DNA of 64,000 bases, taken from CAUZIB01 sp963578805. GTDB lineage: Bacteria > Acidobacteriota > Vicinamibacteria > Vicinamibacterales > UBA8438. Position numbers and translations under genes: made by a program. This document shows positions 1 through 8,842 of this stretch, piece after piece. The notes beneath the pieces are model-generated. The model was not told the origin of the DNA, made no database searches, and saw only the letters and a program-made list of their open reading frames with translations. The stretch lies in the NCBI GenBank assembly GCA_963578805.1, contig CAUZDY010000007.1, positions 36,586 through 100,585 of the forward strand. The letters are read 5' to 3'. Every line of letters begins with the position of its first letter. The stretch's first letter is position 1.

Positions 1-183
1 CAGCGCGTCGTTGAGACGCACTTGTTCGACTACGACGGCGATCTGTATGGGATACACGTTAGGTTGGCCTTCGTGCAGCGACTTCGGGCGGAGCAGGCGT
101 TTCCAGATGCTGTAGCGCTGCGGCGACAGATTGAAACTGATTGTGCCGACGCTCGCACGCTGTTTGAGCGGATTTCACTGTAA
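1..183 (+). CDS. ribF: Riboflavin kinase/FAD synthetase RibF, C-terminal end (partial)
   Basis: The window opens inside this gene; 60 codons remain before the TAA at 181. The residues around VETHLFDYDGDLYG, followed by an LRAEQAFPD segment and a helix ending at the stop, match the C-terminal riboflavin kinase domain of bifunctional RibF (riboflavin to FMN; the missing N-terminal domain makes FAD). The enzyme is cytosolic. No start can be given because it lies upstream. Identification rests on the short but characteristic kinase tail; confidence is good although only about a fifth of the protein is visible. Confidence 0.85.
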   Translation, partial: QRVVETHLFDYDGDLYGIHVRLAFVQRLRAEQAFPDAVALRRQIETDCADARTLFERISL

Positions 184-251
184 AATAAAATGCAAAGTTC
201 GAATGGGTGACGACGAACCGCGCGACACTGAGTCAATCGGACTCGAGATGA

Positions 252-479
252 CCGGTCCCTGCGACGAACGCTTCATGGGAGCTAAGGAGCCCTTCCGATC
301 GAATTGCCAGTCCGGTAATCGGCTCGGAGGCAAGCGGCACAGCTTCCTCGGTCATGCATGCTACGGACGGTGTGTTCGAGCGTAAAGAGGTACCCGAGCA
401 CACCAGTCTGGCCGCGACGATTATTGCTAATGAGACCAAGGTCGAATTCCGCCTGCATAACAAGAGTGACGCCGCCTGA
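252..479 (+). other. Unassigned open frame between ribF and cysS
   Basis: A 75-codon frame follows an in-frame TGA at 249-251 and ends at TGA 477-479. Its only internal ATG is at 354. The translation (for example EHTSLAATIIANETKVEF) is protein-like rather than low-complexity, but I do not recognise the family. With no start or ribosome-binding site at its head it may be the tail of a decayed gene. The rest of the 184-528 spacer shows nothing else. Confidence 0.25.
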
Positions 480-528
480 TTAAACCTGAGGCGACAGCGT
501 TACGCTGACGTCCGTGGTCCGACGCGAC

Positions 529-1950
529 ATGCGTCTCTACAACACTCTCACCCGCCAGGAGGAATCCTTTACCCCGTTGCGGGACGACACCGTTCGTATG
601 TACGCATGCGGCTTGACCGTCTATGCTCGCGGACACATCGGTAACTTCCGCACATTTGTCTGTCTCGACATCCTGCGTCGAACCCTCAAATACGTTGCTG
701 GGTTTCGTATCCGTCAGGTCGTCAACTATACCGACGTCGACGACAAGACGATCAAGGCGTCGCGTGACGCGGGCGTCACGCTCCGTGGCTATACCGATCG
801 CTACATCAAGGCGTTTCGCGAAGATGCAGCTTCGCTTGGTCTTGAACCGGTGGAGGAGTACCCCCGGGCGACGGACGAAGCGAATCTCAAGGCGATGGTC
901 GATACCGTGAAGTCACTGGAGGAACGCGGGCACACCTATCGCAGCGGCGGGTCAATTTACTTCAAGATCGATACGTTGCCGGACTATGGAAAGCTTGCCC
1001 GTCTTGATCATGAGGGCATCAAGCCTGGTGCCCGTATCGATAGCGACCAGTATGCCAAACACGATGCCCGTGACTTCGTGCTGTGGAAGTCGTCTGGACC
1101 GGAAGATCCCTCCTGGGAGTTTGGCATTGGTCCGGGGCGTCCGGGCTGGCACATCGAGTGTTCGGCGATGGCGTTGCGACTGCTTGGCGAGGCGCCGATC
1201 GATATTCATGCAGGTGGCGTCGACCTCATCTTTCCTCATCACGAAAACGAGATCGCACAGGCCGAGGGTTCCACGGGAAAGCCTTTTTCACGATTCTGGT
1301 TTCACGTCGAGCATCTTCTGCTCGATCGCGCTGGCAAGATGTCCAAGTCTGTTGGTAATGTACTTACAGTCAAGGATGTTCTCGACCGGGGACACCGTGC
1401 GTCGGCACTCAGGTATGTGCTCATGGCGACGCATTATCGCAAGCAACTGCGTTTCACCTGGAAGAATCTGTCGCAGGCGGAGGAAGCGCTGACGCGACTG
1501 ATGGACTGTTTGGCCCGGTTAGAGGTCGCACCTGAGGCATTACCCGGCGCCCATTGCGATGTGGAGGAGAGAGTCGAAGTGGCGCGAGCGGCGTTTACAG
1601 CGAGGATGATGGACGACCTCAATACGCCTGGAGCATTGGGCGTGGTCTTCGAGCTTGTACGTGATATAAACGCTGCTATCGACGCGGCGACCGTGGGGAG
1701 TAAAGACGCGGCGACCGTGCGCGCAGCGTTCGACTGGTTCGACCAGGTGCTCGGCGTGATCAGTCTCAGACGAGCCGAAGAGACGCTACCACCGGTGCCG
1801 GTTGAAGAAATTGAACAACTGATTGAAAGCCGTAGTACGGCTCGGCGACGTCGTGACTTCGCGGCCGCCGATCAGATTCGAGACGATCTTGAGACCCGGG
1901 GGATTGTCCTAGAGGACTCCGTGGCTGGCACCCGCTGGAAGAGGAAGTAG
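529..1950 (+). CDS. cysS: Cysteinyl-tRNA synthetase CysS
   Basis: This 473-residue class I synthetase charges tRNA-Cys. The HIGH-type motif reads HIGN at residues 36-39 and the KMSKS loop lies at 270-274. The zinc-site cysteine in YACGLT is residue 27, and another sits in WHIECSAM near 211, followed by HAGGVDLIFPHHENE. Length is normal for the family. An in-frame GTG at 514 would add five residues; I prefer the ATG at 529 because family members begin with the MRLYNTL-type segment, but neither start has a strong Shine-Dalgarno sequence. The cognate tRNA-Cys gene lies about 600 bases downstream. Confidence 0.95.
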   Translation: MRLYNTLTRQEESFTPLRDDTVRMYACGLTVYARGHIGNFRTFVCLDILRRTLKYVAGFRIRQVVNYTDVDDKTIKASRDAGVTLRGYTDRYIKAFREDAASLGLEPVEEYPRATDEANLKAMVDTVKSLEERGHTYRSGGSIYFKIDTLPDYGKLARLDHEGIKPGARIDSDQYAKHDARDFVLWKSSGPEDPSWEFGIGPGRPGWHIECSAMALRLLGEAPIDIHAGGVDLIFPHHENEIAQAEGSTGKPFSRFWFHVEHLLLDRAGKMSKSVGNVLTVKDVLDRGHRASALRYVLMATHYRKQLRFTWKNLSQAEEALTRLMDCLARLEVAPEALPGAHCDVEERVEVARAAFTARMMDDLNTPGALGVVFELVRDINAAIDAATVGSKDAATVRAAFDWFDQVLGVISLRRAEETLPPVPVEEIEQLIESRSTARRRRDFAAADQIRDDLETRGIVLEDSVAGTRWKRK

Positions 1951-2004
1951 TCGAAGTCCGAAAGACATCCGAGGATCGACCCGCTGCTTGCCCGGCTTCC
2001 ATAG

Positions 2005-2199
2005 CTACCCGCTCAGCATCAGCCGATACCAACGTTACTGGACTCGTACGTCGAAATCGACATCATTGCCCACGACGTGGAGGTACTGGTGTTCTTGAGG
2101 CAAGACACTCGCGGCGAAGGTTTTGGGCAGTTTATTGGAGGCAGTCACTCAGAAAAAAATAAGAATGTGACTCGAATGGTTGCCGGCTATGTAGGGTGA
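2005..2199 (+). pseudogene. yraN: Relic of UPF0102 (YraN-like) endonuclease family protein
   Basis: One open frame ending at TGA 2197 reads VEIDIIAHDVEVLVF, then a TRGEGFG segment and VTRMVAGYVG. This matches the conserved 'E-x-D-x-I-A-x-D ... LVFVEVK-x-R ... K-x-x-R ... A-x-x-Y-L' pattern of YraN proteins, which have a Holliday-resolvase-like nuclease fold. A TAG at 2002-2004 interrupts the frame upstream, there is no usable start, and the residues normally reading VEVK are changed. Only about half the family length is present. The rest of the 1951-2439 spacer holds no other gene. Confidence 0.6.
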
Positions 2200-2388
2200 A
2201 GTTAACTGTCCCGTGTCGAGTGTTGTTTCGGTGTCGTTGGGGTGTTCCTCAGCGAAGAAGAGACGACGATCGAGGTGGCGGTCGACGCGTTTTGGTGCTT
2301 GCCTGAGAAATGTCTATTCCGTGTGCGCGGCTCCCTCACTCGTTGCGCTTTGAACTAGTCAGTGGCATACGATCGACCGCGCTGATGC

Positions 2389-2417
2389 TTGATGGGACTC
2401 TGTCTGCGTGGTACGCT
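2389..2417 (+). promoter_or_regulatory. Probable promoter of the tRNA-Gly/tRNA-Cys pair
   Basis: A -35-like TTGATG (2389-2394) and a -10-like TACGCT (2412-2417) are separated by 17 bases. The -10 ends 22 bases before the first tRNA. The position fits; the call is by pattern only. Confidence 0.45.
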
Positions 2418-2439
2418 GTTTTTTATGATTCTGGGGCGA

Positions 2440-2514
2440 GCGGGAATAACTCAGTGGTAGAGTGCGACCTTGCCAAGGTCGAAGTCGCGGGTTCGAATCC
2501 CGTTTCCCGCTCCA
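2440..2514 (+). tRNA. tRNA-Gly (anticodon GCC)
   Basis: The acceptor stem GCGGGAA pairs with TTCCCGC. The anticodon loop carries GCC at 2472-2474, the T-arm holds GTTCGAATC, and CCA is encoded at the 3' end. All arms of the cloverleaf form. Confidence 0.97.
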
Positions 2515-2550
2515 TCATTTCTTTCCTCGCTCGCGGTATCTTTTACCGAC

Positions 2551-2625
<75 letters not shown>

Positions 2626-2806
2626 ATCTCTCGTTTCTTATTAGTGGGTAGCTGATCGTCCTGGTCTGAGGGCGGTCGAACTTGGGAACAGTTCCCGTTC
2701 TCGAGGGGACTAGACCCCTTGAACGGAGGCTGTCGTGGTGAAAAGAAACATCACGGTCAAGAATTGAGTCAATTGTCACGATAACCCAAGGAGCCTAGTG
2801 AAGGCA

Positions 2807-2835
2807 TTGACACTTAGTAGACAGGGTTGTTAAGG
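2807..2835 (+). promoter_or_regulatory. Possible promoter of the copper monooxygenase operon
   Basis: A perfect TTGACA at 2807-2812 is followed after 17 bases by TTAAGG, a poor -10. It lies about 70 bases before the ATG at 2906. The 2626-2905 spacer also shows a short palindrome, GGGAACAGTTCCC, near 2684, and no gene. Confidence 0.35.
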
Positions 2836-2905
2836 TCGACTGTCGATCTGGAAATGGCGCCAGGCATGGGTTTCTGGCGATGACTCAAACGGCGAAGGAG
2901 CGGCG

Positions 2906-4393
2906 ATGAGACGAATTGCGTTCCTGTTGGCGGCAATGACGCTCGTGCTATTTGGCCCCACCTTGAGCGCGGGCCAGGCGGACGAGGGTCCAACGTTCAC
3001 CAAGGATGTTGCACCGATCCTCTATGACAATTGCGTGACTTGTCATCGGCCCGACAACATCGCACCGATGGCGCTGCTTGAGTACACGGACGCGCGTCCG
3101 TGGGCCCGGTCGATCAAGGACCTGGTCGTGGCGCGCGAGATGCCGCCCTGGCAGGCCGATCACAACAACAGCATGAAGTTCGGGAACGTGCGTTATCTCG
3201 AGCAGTACGAGATCGACACCATCGCGGCCTGGGTGGATGCCGGCGCGCCGAAGGGCAACGATGCCGACATGCCGCCGAAACCGAACTTTCCGGACGGCTG
3301 GACGTACGACGGCGGCGAACCCGACTACGTTTTCGAGCTACCCGTCGAGTACACGGTCGCCGCTGAGGGAGAAGAGCCCTATCTTGATTTCTACACAGAG
3401 ATTCCCTGGGAGGAGGACCGGTTCGCCGAGGTGGTTGAGATACGCCCGGGCGATCGCCGGGTGGTACACCACGTGAATGCGTATATGGTTGACCTCCCCT
3501 GGGGTACGCAGGTGATCGACGGCGTGCTGCACGACCTCGAGGGCAACTCCCTGACGGCCATTCGGGGGGCGCCGCTGCCTCAGCGTCCCGACTCCGATCC
3601 GAACGAGGAGGGCCAGCCGGCGTCGGTGGGGCGCGTGGCCCAGAGCGTATTCAACGAGGTAAACCTGCCGGGTTCGGACAGGCTACTGACTTACGTTCCT
3701 GGTCACCCCTTCGAACGGCATCCTCCCGGCACTGGGAAGCGGATCTCCCCCGACAAGTGGCTTCGTTGGACGATGCACTACAACCCAATGGGTGTCGAGG
3801 CGACCGACCGCACCAAGCTTGGCATCTGGTTCAACACCAAACCGGTCACCCACGAGATGTTGACACGGCAGGCGGGAAACGCGTTCCCAACCGATCCGTT
3901 CGGCAACGACATCTACATCGTCCAGGGCGAAGAGATCAAACCGACGCGTGATCCCGAGACCGGTCAGGTGCGTCGTGCGCGGATCCCGAACATCCCACCG
4001 TATGCCGACGACTGGAAGATCACCGGGATCACGCCGATCAACGAGCCGATAAAGCTCTACGGACTGTCGCCGCACATGCACCTGCGGGGCAAGAGCCTGC
4101 GCTGGGTCGTTACCTACCCCGACGGCCGTGAGGAGACGGTACTCGACGTTCCTGAGTACGATTTCAACTGGCAGCTTTATTTCGAGCTCGAGGAGCCGCT
4201 GTATCTACCGGCGGGCAGCAAGATTACCGGGATCGGGGTCTATGACAACTCTCTCGGCAACCGGTGGAATCCCGGCCCTCAGCTCGAGGTCTACTGGGGA
4301 CAGCAAAGCTGGGACGAGATGTTTCAGGCATTCGTTGAGTACACCGTCGAGAGCCAGGACCTGACGAAGGAACCAAGTACTATAGACGAGTAG
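2906..4393 (+). CDS. Secreted cytochrome c / copper type II (PHM-like) monooxygenase fusion
   Basis: 495 residues. A signal peptide (about 1-22) is followed by a class I cytochrome-like segment with one heme site, CVTCH at 43-47. The C-terminal two thirds resembles the two-domain fold of ascorbate-dependent copper monooxygenases such as PHM and dopamine beta-hydroxylase. Candidate ligands occur in family order: HH at 188-189 and His291 for the first copper; HMH at 390-392 and a Met at 472 in WDEMF for the second. In characterised relatives this centre hydroxylates a C-H bond using electrons delivered one at a time; here the heme domain could be the donor (inference). The enzyme is periplasmic or extracellular. 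The substrate is unknown. It leads a three-gene run. Confidence 0.8.
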   Translation: MRRIAFLLAAMTLVLFGPTLSAGQADEGPTFTKDVAPILYDNCVTCHRPDNIAPMALLEYTDARPWARSIKDLVVAREMPPWQADHNNSMKFGNVRYLEQYEIDTIAAWVDAGAPKGNDADMPPKPNFPDGWTYDGGEPDYVFELPVEYTVAAEGEEPYLDFYTEIPWEEDRFAEVVEIRPGDRRVVHHVNAYMVDLPWGTQVIDGVLHDLEGNSLTAIRGAPLPQRPDSDPNEEGQPASVGRVAQSVFNEVNLPGSDRLLTYVPGHPFERHPPGTGKRISPDKWLRWTMHYNPMGVEATDRTKLGIWFNTKPVTHEMLTRQAGNAFPTDPFGNDIYIVQGEEIKPTRDPETGQVRRARIPNIPPYADDWKITGITPINEPIKLYGLSPHMHLRGKSLRWVVTYPDGREETVLDVPEYDFNWQLYFELEEPLYLPAGSKITGIGVYDNSLGNRWNPGPQLEVYWGQQSWDEMFQAFVEYTVESQDLTKEPSTIDE

Positions 4394-4443
4394 CCTACCC
4401 TTTCGGCCGTTTCGTGTCGGGCCGCGTGTAGGGAGTGGTGTAA

Positions 4444-5082
4444 ATGCAGAGAGGATTGGTGTGTGTGCTATCGCTTGGCCTAGTAACGGTGGTGGGGCTG
4501 CTGGCGCCGACGACTGTTCCGGCTGGGCCACAGCAACAGCGGCCTGAAGGGCAGATACCGGACCGTGGACGCCAGACTGAGAGCAGCGACGAGATCCAGA
4601 TCTTCAACTACGACTTGTATTTCCCAGGCACCTGGGAGTTCGAGTGGCGAGTTCCGGAGAGTCCGCTCGGCTCGGGCGGCATGATCGAGGGGACCGAGGT
4701 CTATTCGACCAGCGAAGACGGTCGCTACTACACCAGCAGGATCGACGCCCAGGGCCCGGACGGACCGTTTACGACGGAGGCCCGGATCGTGTATCTGGCC
4801 GACCAGAAGGTGTTCGCCCGCTACGACACCGACAGCCGCGGATTCGACATCTTCAGGACGGGCCATGTGGGTGGCGACCATGGCGGGTTCTACACAATCC
4901 ACTACGAGACACCGCCGTTCGAGGTGAATGGGCAGCAGGTCCAGCTCCGGTTGACCACCCGCGTGGTGTCGGCGTTGAACTACAAGATGGAGGCGCGCAT
5001 CTCGATCGACGGCGGGCCGTTCACGAATTTCGGCAACGCCTGGTGGACGAAGAACGTGTCGGGTGTTCCAACACCGCAATAG
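4444..5082 (+). CDS. Secreted protein of unknown function, operon partner of the copper monooxygenase
   Basis: 212 residues with an N-terminal signal peptide (MQRGLVCVLSLGLVTVV, then a VPAG-type cleavage region). The mature part is rich in Tyr, Phe and Gly and looks like an all-beta lipocalin-like domain, including the segments FPGTWEFEWRVPES and DHGGFYTIHYETPPF. I do not recognise the family. It starts 50 bases after the monooxygenase stop and ends 9 bases before the next start, so co-transcription is likely. A role as accessory or substrate-binding protein of the oxygenase is inference only. Confidence 0.7.
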   Translation: MQRGLVCVLSLGLVTVVGLLAPTTVPAGPQQQRPEGQIPDRGRQTESSDEIQIFNYDLYFPGTWEFEWRVPESPLGSGGMIEGTEVYSTSEDGRYYTSRIDAQGPDGPFTTEARIVYLADQKVFARYDTDSRGFDIFRTGHVGGDHGGFYTIHYETPPFEVNGQQVQLRLTTRVVSALNYKMEARISIDGGPFTNFGNAWWTKNVSGVPTPQ

Positions 5083-5091
5083 GCATTACCC

Positions 5092-5472
5092 ATGTCCCTG
5101 ATTCAGGCCGCGCGCGTCATCCAGTGGACGATGTGCGTGTGCCTATTCCTGACCGGGCTGACTGCCGTTTCGACGGCGCAGCCAATTTCGGTCATGATGA
5201 CCGTCGGATGTGTCGAGAGTGATGGCCGTGGCGGATTCACGCTGACGCGCGCGACCGACCCGGAGGCGTTCGCGGTTCAGCTGCCCGAACAACCGCCGGC
5301 CGACGCGGCACTCGGCTCACTGGCGATCAAGATGGTCGGCACGCTCGACGAGTTCGGCGTTGCCACGCACGAAGGACATAAGGTCTGGGCGAAAGGTCTG
5401 CTGAACCCTGGTGAGCCGAACGACCTGCTGAACCTTATTTCGATTACACACTTGTCGCCGTCGTGCGAGTGA
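5092..5472 (+). CDS. Small secreted protein of unknown function
   Basis: 126 residues. A hydrophobic signal segment (about 8-30) is followed by a domain containing VGCVESDGRGGFTLTRATDP and ending SPSCE. The 'GCV-x-x ... FTLT-x-A' pattern is common in small exported proteins of Acidobacteriota, but no function is known to me. Two cysteines in the mature part could form a disulfide. It is the third gene of the monooxygenase run and the last before the tRNA-Cys fragment. Confidence 0.65.
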   Translation: MSLIQAARVIQWTMCVCLFLTGLTAVSTAQPISVMMTVGCVESDGRGGFTLTRATDPEAFAVQLPEQPPADAALGSLAIKMVGTLDEFGVATHEGHKVWAKGLLNPGEPNDLLNLISITHLSPSCE

Positions 5473-5561
5473 AGGCTCCTCGCACGCCAGAACACTGGGT
5501 CGCAGAGAGAGCACGATTCAACACAAGGCAAGACAAGTCAAAATGTTAGCGACATTTGACG

Positions 5562-5609
5562 GGTCTGCAAAACCTCCATCCTCGGTTCAAATCCTGGCGG
5601 CGCCTCCAT
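5562..5609 (+). repeat. Duplicated 3' half of tRNA-Cys (candidate attachment site copy)
   Basis: 46 of 48 bases match tRNA-Cys 2578-2625, including GGTCTGCAAAACCTCCATCC and the terminal GGCGGCGCCTCCAT. It lacks the 5' acceptor strand and the D-arm, so it cannot be a tRNA. Two substitutions (at 5582-type C to T and 5595-type G to T positions) suggest age. A duplicated tRNA 3' end in direct orientation is the usual footprint of tyrosine-recombinase integration. No integrase gene lies between the copies. Confidence 0.8.
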
Positions 5610-5833
5610 TTATCTCATTGCTAAAGATTGAGCCTGTGTAGCAGTTGGGTCGTGGGCGAAATATATAGAGTCAGAGACGGTAAGTTTGACTGGTACGTGG
5701 CGTTGAAACTGAAGATGCTGCCCCGGCGCGTGTGGTCTGGGTTTGAGGTAAAGAAGGAAAGACGATATCTCGAACATCCGTCAAGTGTTTAGTGCCCGTT
5801 CTCGGTGTCGTGTTCAGGGCTGGAAAAGTGTAC

Positions 5834-5965
5834 ATGCGCGACTTCGACGCGACGAGCTACCCTCGACTCACGGAGGCTCTCATAGCCAAGGGGTACAACC
5901 CCTCGAGAGTTTGTAAAATTCTCAGGGAGAACTGGCTGCGGGTTCTGGACGAGGCCCTGCACTGA
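5834..5965 (+). pseudogene. C-terminal relic of an M19 (membrane) dipeptidase
   Basis: The 43 codons translate as MRDFDATSYPRLTEALIAKG and onward to ENWLRVLDEALH. This is nearly the same as the last residues of the intact dipeptidase at 12978-14252 (IRDFDATSYPRLTAALVAKG ... ENWLRVLDGAK). The catalytic part is absent. The spacer 5473-5833 contains only this relic and the tRNA fragment. It is either the remnant of a second paralogue or of a duplication of the intact gene. Confidence 0.85.
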
Positions 5966-5981
5966 CTAGACAGGCAGTGTC

Positions 5982-6941
5982 CTACATCCCGGTCCGTTCT
6001 TTCACATACCTCGCGACCTGTTCGTGCGTCGCAAACCAGACGTCGCCATACCCCTGGATGTGGTCGATGAGTTCTTCGAGAATGACGATACGCGACCGGT
6101 GACCAATAACGTGTGGATGAGTCGTCAGCAGAAACATCGTGCCTTCTTCGTAAGCCTTGTCAAACTCGTCGATGTAGACCTGGAGCAGCTCGCGTGGTGA
6201 TGTGTAACTATTGCCCCGAGGGTTCATCAGTGGAGCATCATCGAGAATCCACTCGACCGGCAACTCCACCATCCCCGTGGGCTCGCCAGCCTGCATCAAC
6301 TCGTAGGGTCTGTCGTCGGCCATGAGTGAGCTGTCGTGCAAGAATCCCAGCCCTCGGATAATGCTCAAGGTGTTCGGACTGAAATTCCAAGACGGGGCCC
6401 GATAGCCGACCGGGCGTGTGCCCGTTACGTCCTCGAGATAGTTGGTCGCCCGACTTACCAGCTCGCGTTCGGTTTCTGCATCCAGCGCGGTATTGAGCTC
6501 GTGAATCCACCCGTGGACCCCGAATTCGTGACGTCCGGACTCTTGGATTATGTCCACCATGTCGGGTCGCAGGACCAAGCTGACGGCCGGAATAAAGAAA
6601 GATGCTGGAATCTCGCGTCGATCTATCAGGTCGACCACCCGTCTCAGTCCCACCCGAGCGCCATATTCTCCCTGAGACATGACGCCGATCGAAGGGTTCT
6701 CATCGCGGCCAATCCTGGCCGTGTCGTTGTCGACGTCGAATGAGAGAAGCACGGCCACTCGGGCGCCGTTCGGCCACGTGTCTGGTTGCAAGCTGCGTCC
6801 CGCCCGGACGCGATTCGCTATCTTCTTGATCTGGTCTACATCTAAGTGGATACCGGGCTGGTTCGTCTGGGCGCCGGTAGAGACGCCTACAGTGAGGAGT
6901 ACCACAGTGAGACCGGCGAGAATCGATCTCATTCGTTCCAT
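5982..6941 (-). CDS. Secreted polysaccharide deacetylase (NodB-fold, CE4 family)
   Basis: 319 residues from the ATG at 6941, chosen because AGGAG lies just upstream of it; a longer frame to 7007 has no such signal. A signal peptide is followed by a NodB homology domain. The first metal-site motif reads FDVDND instead of TFDDG; the second is HEFGVHGWIHE (H-x4-H type); RAPSWNFS is the third motif, and TTHPHVIGH supplies the late catalytic His. Such enzymes remove N-acetyl (or related amide) groups from glycans; the FDVDND variant is common in the PuuE/allantoinase-like branch, so the substrate is open. Confidence 0.85.
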   Translation of the reverse strand: MERMRSILAGLTVVLLTVGVSTGAQTNQPGIHLDVDQIKKIANRVRAGRSLQPDTWPNGARVAVLLSFDVDNDTARIGRDENPSIGVMSQGEYGARVGLRRVVDLIDRREIPASFFIPAVSLVLRPDMVDIIQESGRHEFGVHGWIHELNTALDAETERELVSRATNYLEDVTGTRPVGYRAPSWNFSPNTLSIIRGLGFLHDSSLMADDRPYELMQAGEPTGMVELPVEWILDDAPLMNPRGNSYTSPRELLQVYIDEFDKAYEEGTMFLLTTHPHVIGHRSRIVILEELIDHIQGYGDVWFATHEQVARYVKERTGM

Positions 6942-7021
6942 TTTTAATCTCCTTGTCCGCCGATTTGGAGGCGTCGTAAACCTCTGGGTAGGAGCTCCTG
7001 GATTCAAGACTATGGAGCTAA

Positions 7022-8814
7022 TTAGCGTTCCGGCAACGCAAACACAAACAGCGTGTTGCTGCCACTGGGTGTGCTGATCTCTGGCGTGAGGTTGAGGAAA
7101 CTGGTGCCCTGTGTCAACCCGCCCGAACCGATGGCAACGTATTGGCGTCCATCAATGCTATACGTCATCGGACGACCGCTCACCGGCCCATTCAGAATGG
7201 TCTGCCACTTGACCGTGCCGGTCGTGGCATCCAGTGCCCTGAAACGGCGAGCGACATCTCCCGAAAAAACCAGGTTTCCACCCGTAGTCAGCACCGACCC
7301 ATAGATGGGTGCACGCTGTTGATAGCTCCACAATGTTTCCCCCGTCGACACGGATATCGCTTCGACACGCCCCACAGAAGCCGTGTCGGGGTGCGCACCA
7401 GGCACGTGGCGGACGCTGGTTCGAACGTCGTAGCCGTCGCTTGGTCCGGCGACCTCGACTGACATCGCGATGTCCATACAGGTGTTGTTCATCGGCATGT
7501 AGATCGCGTGGGTCTCTGGGCTATAAGCGCCGGACGGTTGATTCTTGCCACCTAGCAAATGAGGGCATGCGAGGACGGAGGTCTCCATTGATTGGGGAGT
7601 GGTAGATTCATTGATGATCGGCCGACCGCTCTCGAGCTCGAGCCCGGTCATGATGCTTTGATAGACCGTCGGTCGCGCCCACAAGAACTCTCCTGTCGCT
7701 GCGTCGAGCGTCCACACAAGGCCAGTCTTACCCGGGATACCTGTGATGACCTTGCGGGTCTCGCCCGGGCGTAGGTTGGGGCTAATCCAGGGCACGGTGG
7801 TGGGGTTCGGCGAGACGTCGGTCTCGACGATCATTCTCTCGAAGACGTGGTCGAAGTCCCAGTTGTCACGGGGTAAATGCTGGAAGCACCAGACCATCTC
7901 GCCCGTGTCTGGATCCAGCGCAGTGTGGAATTCGTGTAGAGCAGGTCGGCCTTCCCGGCACCGCGGAGTTTTTCAGGTAGAGGGGATGGCGGTCCCGTTC
8001 CCCAGTAAACAAGGTTGAGGTCTGGGTCGTAGCTGCCGACCATCCACGCCGAGGCATGGTGCCGGGCGGACACCGGTAGCCCTCCCCACGTGTCACCACC
8101 CGGTTGATCGGGTGTGGCCGCCGTGTTGATTCGCCACAATTCCTGTCCGGTGTTGGCATCGTGAGCCGTGATGAAACACCCGCCGCGCCGGGGGCTTGTA
8201 GGATTGCAGCGGGAGCCACTGATGACCTTGCCCTTCACGATCACGGGACCGGCGGTCTGGGCCACGCGTTCTCGGTAGTCCGCCCGCTGAGTCTCCCACA
8301 CGACCTCACCCGTTTGTGCATCGAGGGCGACGAGGTAGGCATCGTTGGTGGCCAGAAAAATCTTGTCGTCGTAGATCGAAACGTTCCGGTACCGATATCG
8401 CGTACCCGTCACCGAGGCGATGTTCTCGGGTAGGTCGCGTCTGTACTGCCACAACAAGTCTCCCGTGGTCGCGTCAAGGGCCTGAACAATGTCCTCCACG
8501 TTGGCCAGAAACATGACGCCGTTATAGACGATCGATTCAACTTCCTGATATCCGTCCTGCATGGCTCGTGACCAGACGAGACGCAATTCGCTTACGTTCC
8601 CCACATCGATCTGGCTCAGCGAGCTGTAACCCCAGAGGTTGTATCCGTTGCGAAACGTGATCCAGTTCTCGGGCTTCGGGCGCAACAATATCTCGTCTGT
8701 GACCGGGACAAACTGTTGCAACAGTTCAGGCACGTTGGCCTGGGACGGGTCGGGCGCCTGCTGCGCGGCAGCACCCAAGCCGAACACGAGAAGCCCGCTG
8801 CTAATGATGTGCAC
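7022..8814 (-). pseudogene. PQQ-dependent alcohol dehydrogenase-like quinoprotein, disrupted by a frameshift
   Basis: Two overlapping frames make one protein of about 597 residues. The N-terminal frame (8814 down to about 7920) has a short signal segment and propeller blades with the 'A-x-D-A-x-T-G-x-x-x-W' repeat (ALDATTGDLLW, ALDAQTGEVVW, AHDANTGQELW). It reaches LYTNSTL, then loses the frame. The C-terminal frame resumes with ALDPDTGEMVW and continues to FVFALPER. One missing base near 7920 (a CTGGCG-type run reduced to CTGCG) explains the break. The intact paralogue at 45615 shows the same junction as YTNSTLALDPVTG. The start is GTG at 8814 with no clear ribosome-binding site. A real pseudogene and a sequencing error cannot be separated here. 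Confidence 0.85.
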
Positions 8815-8842
8815 AGTTGTATATCGGTTGGTCGCGATCGAC

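Noticed and set aside
5562..5609. A second tRNA-Cys gene
   Set aside because: The 5' acceptor strand and D-arm are missing and two stem positions are changed, so it cannot fold as a tRNA; it is a duplicated 3' half.
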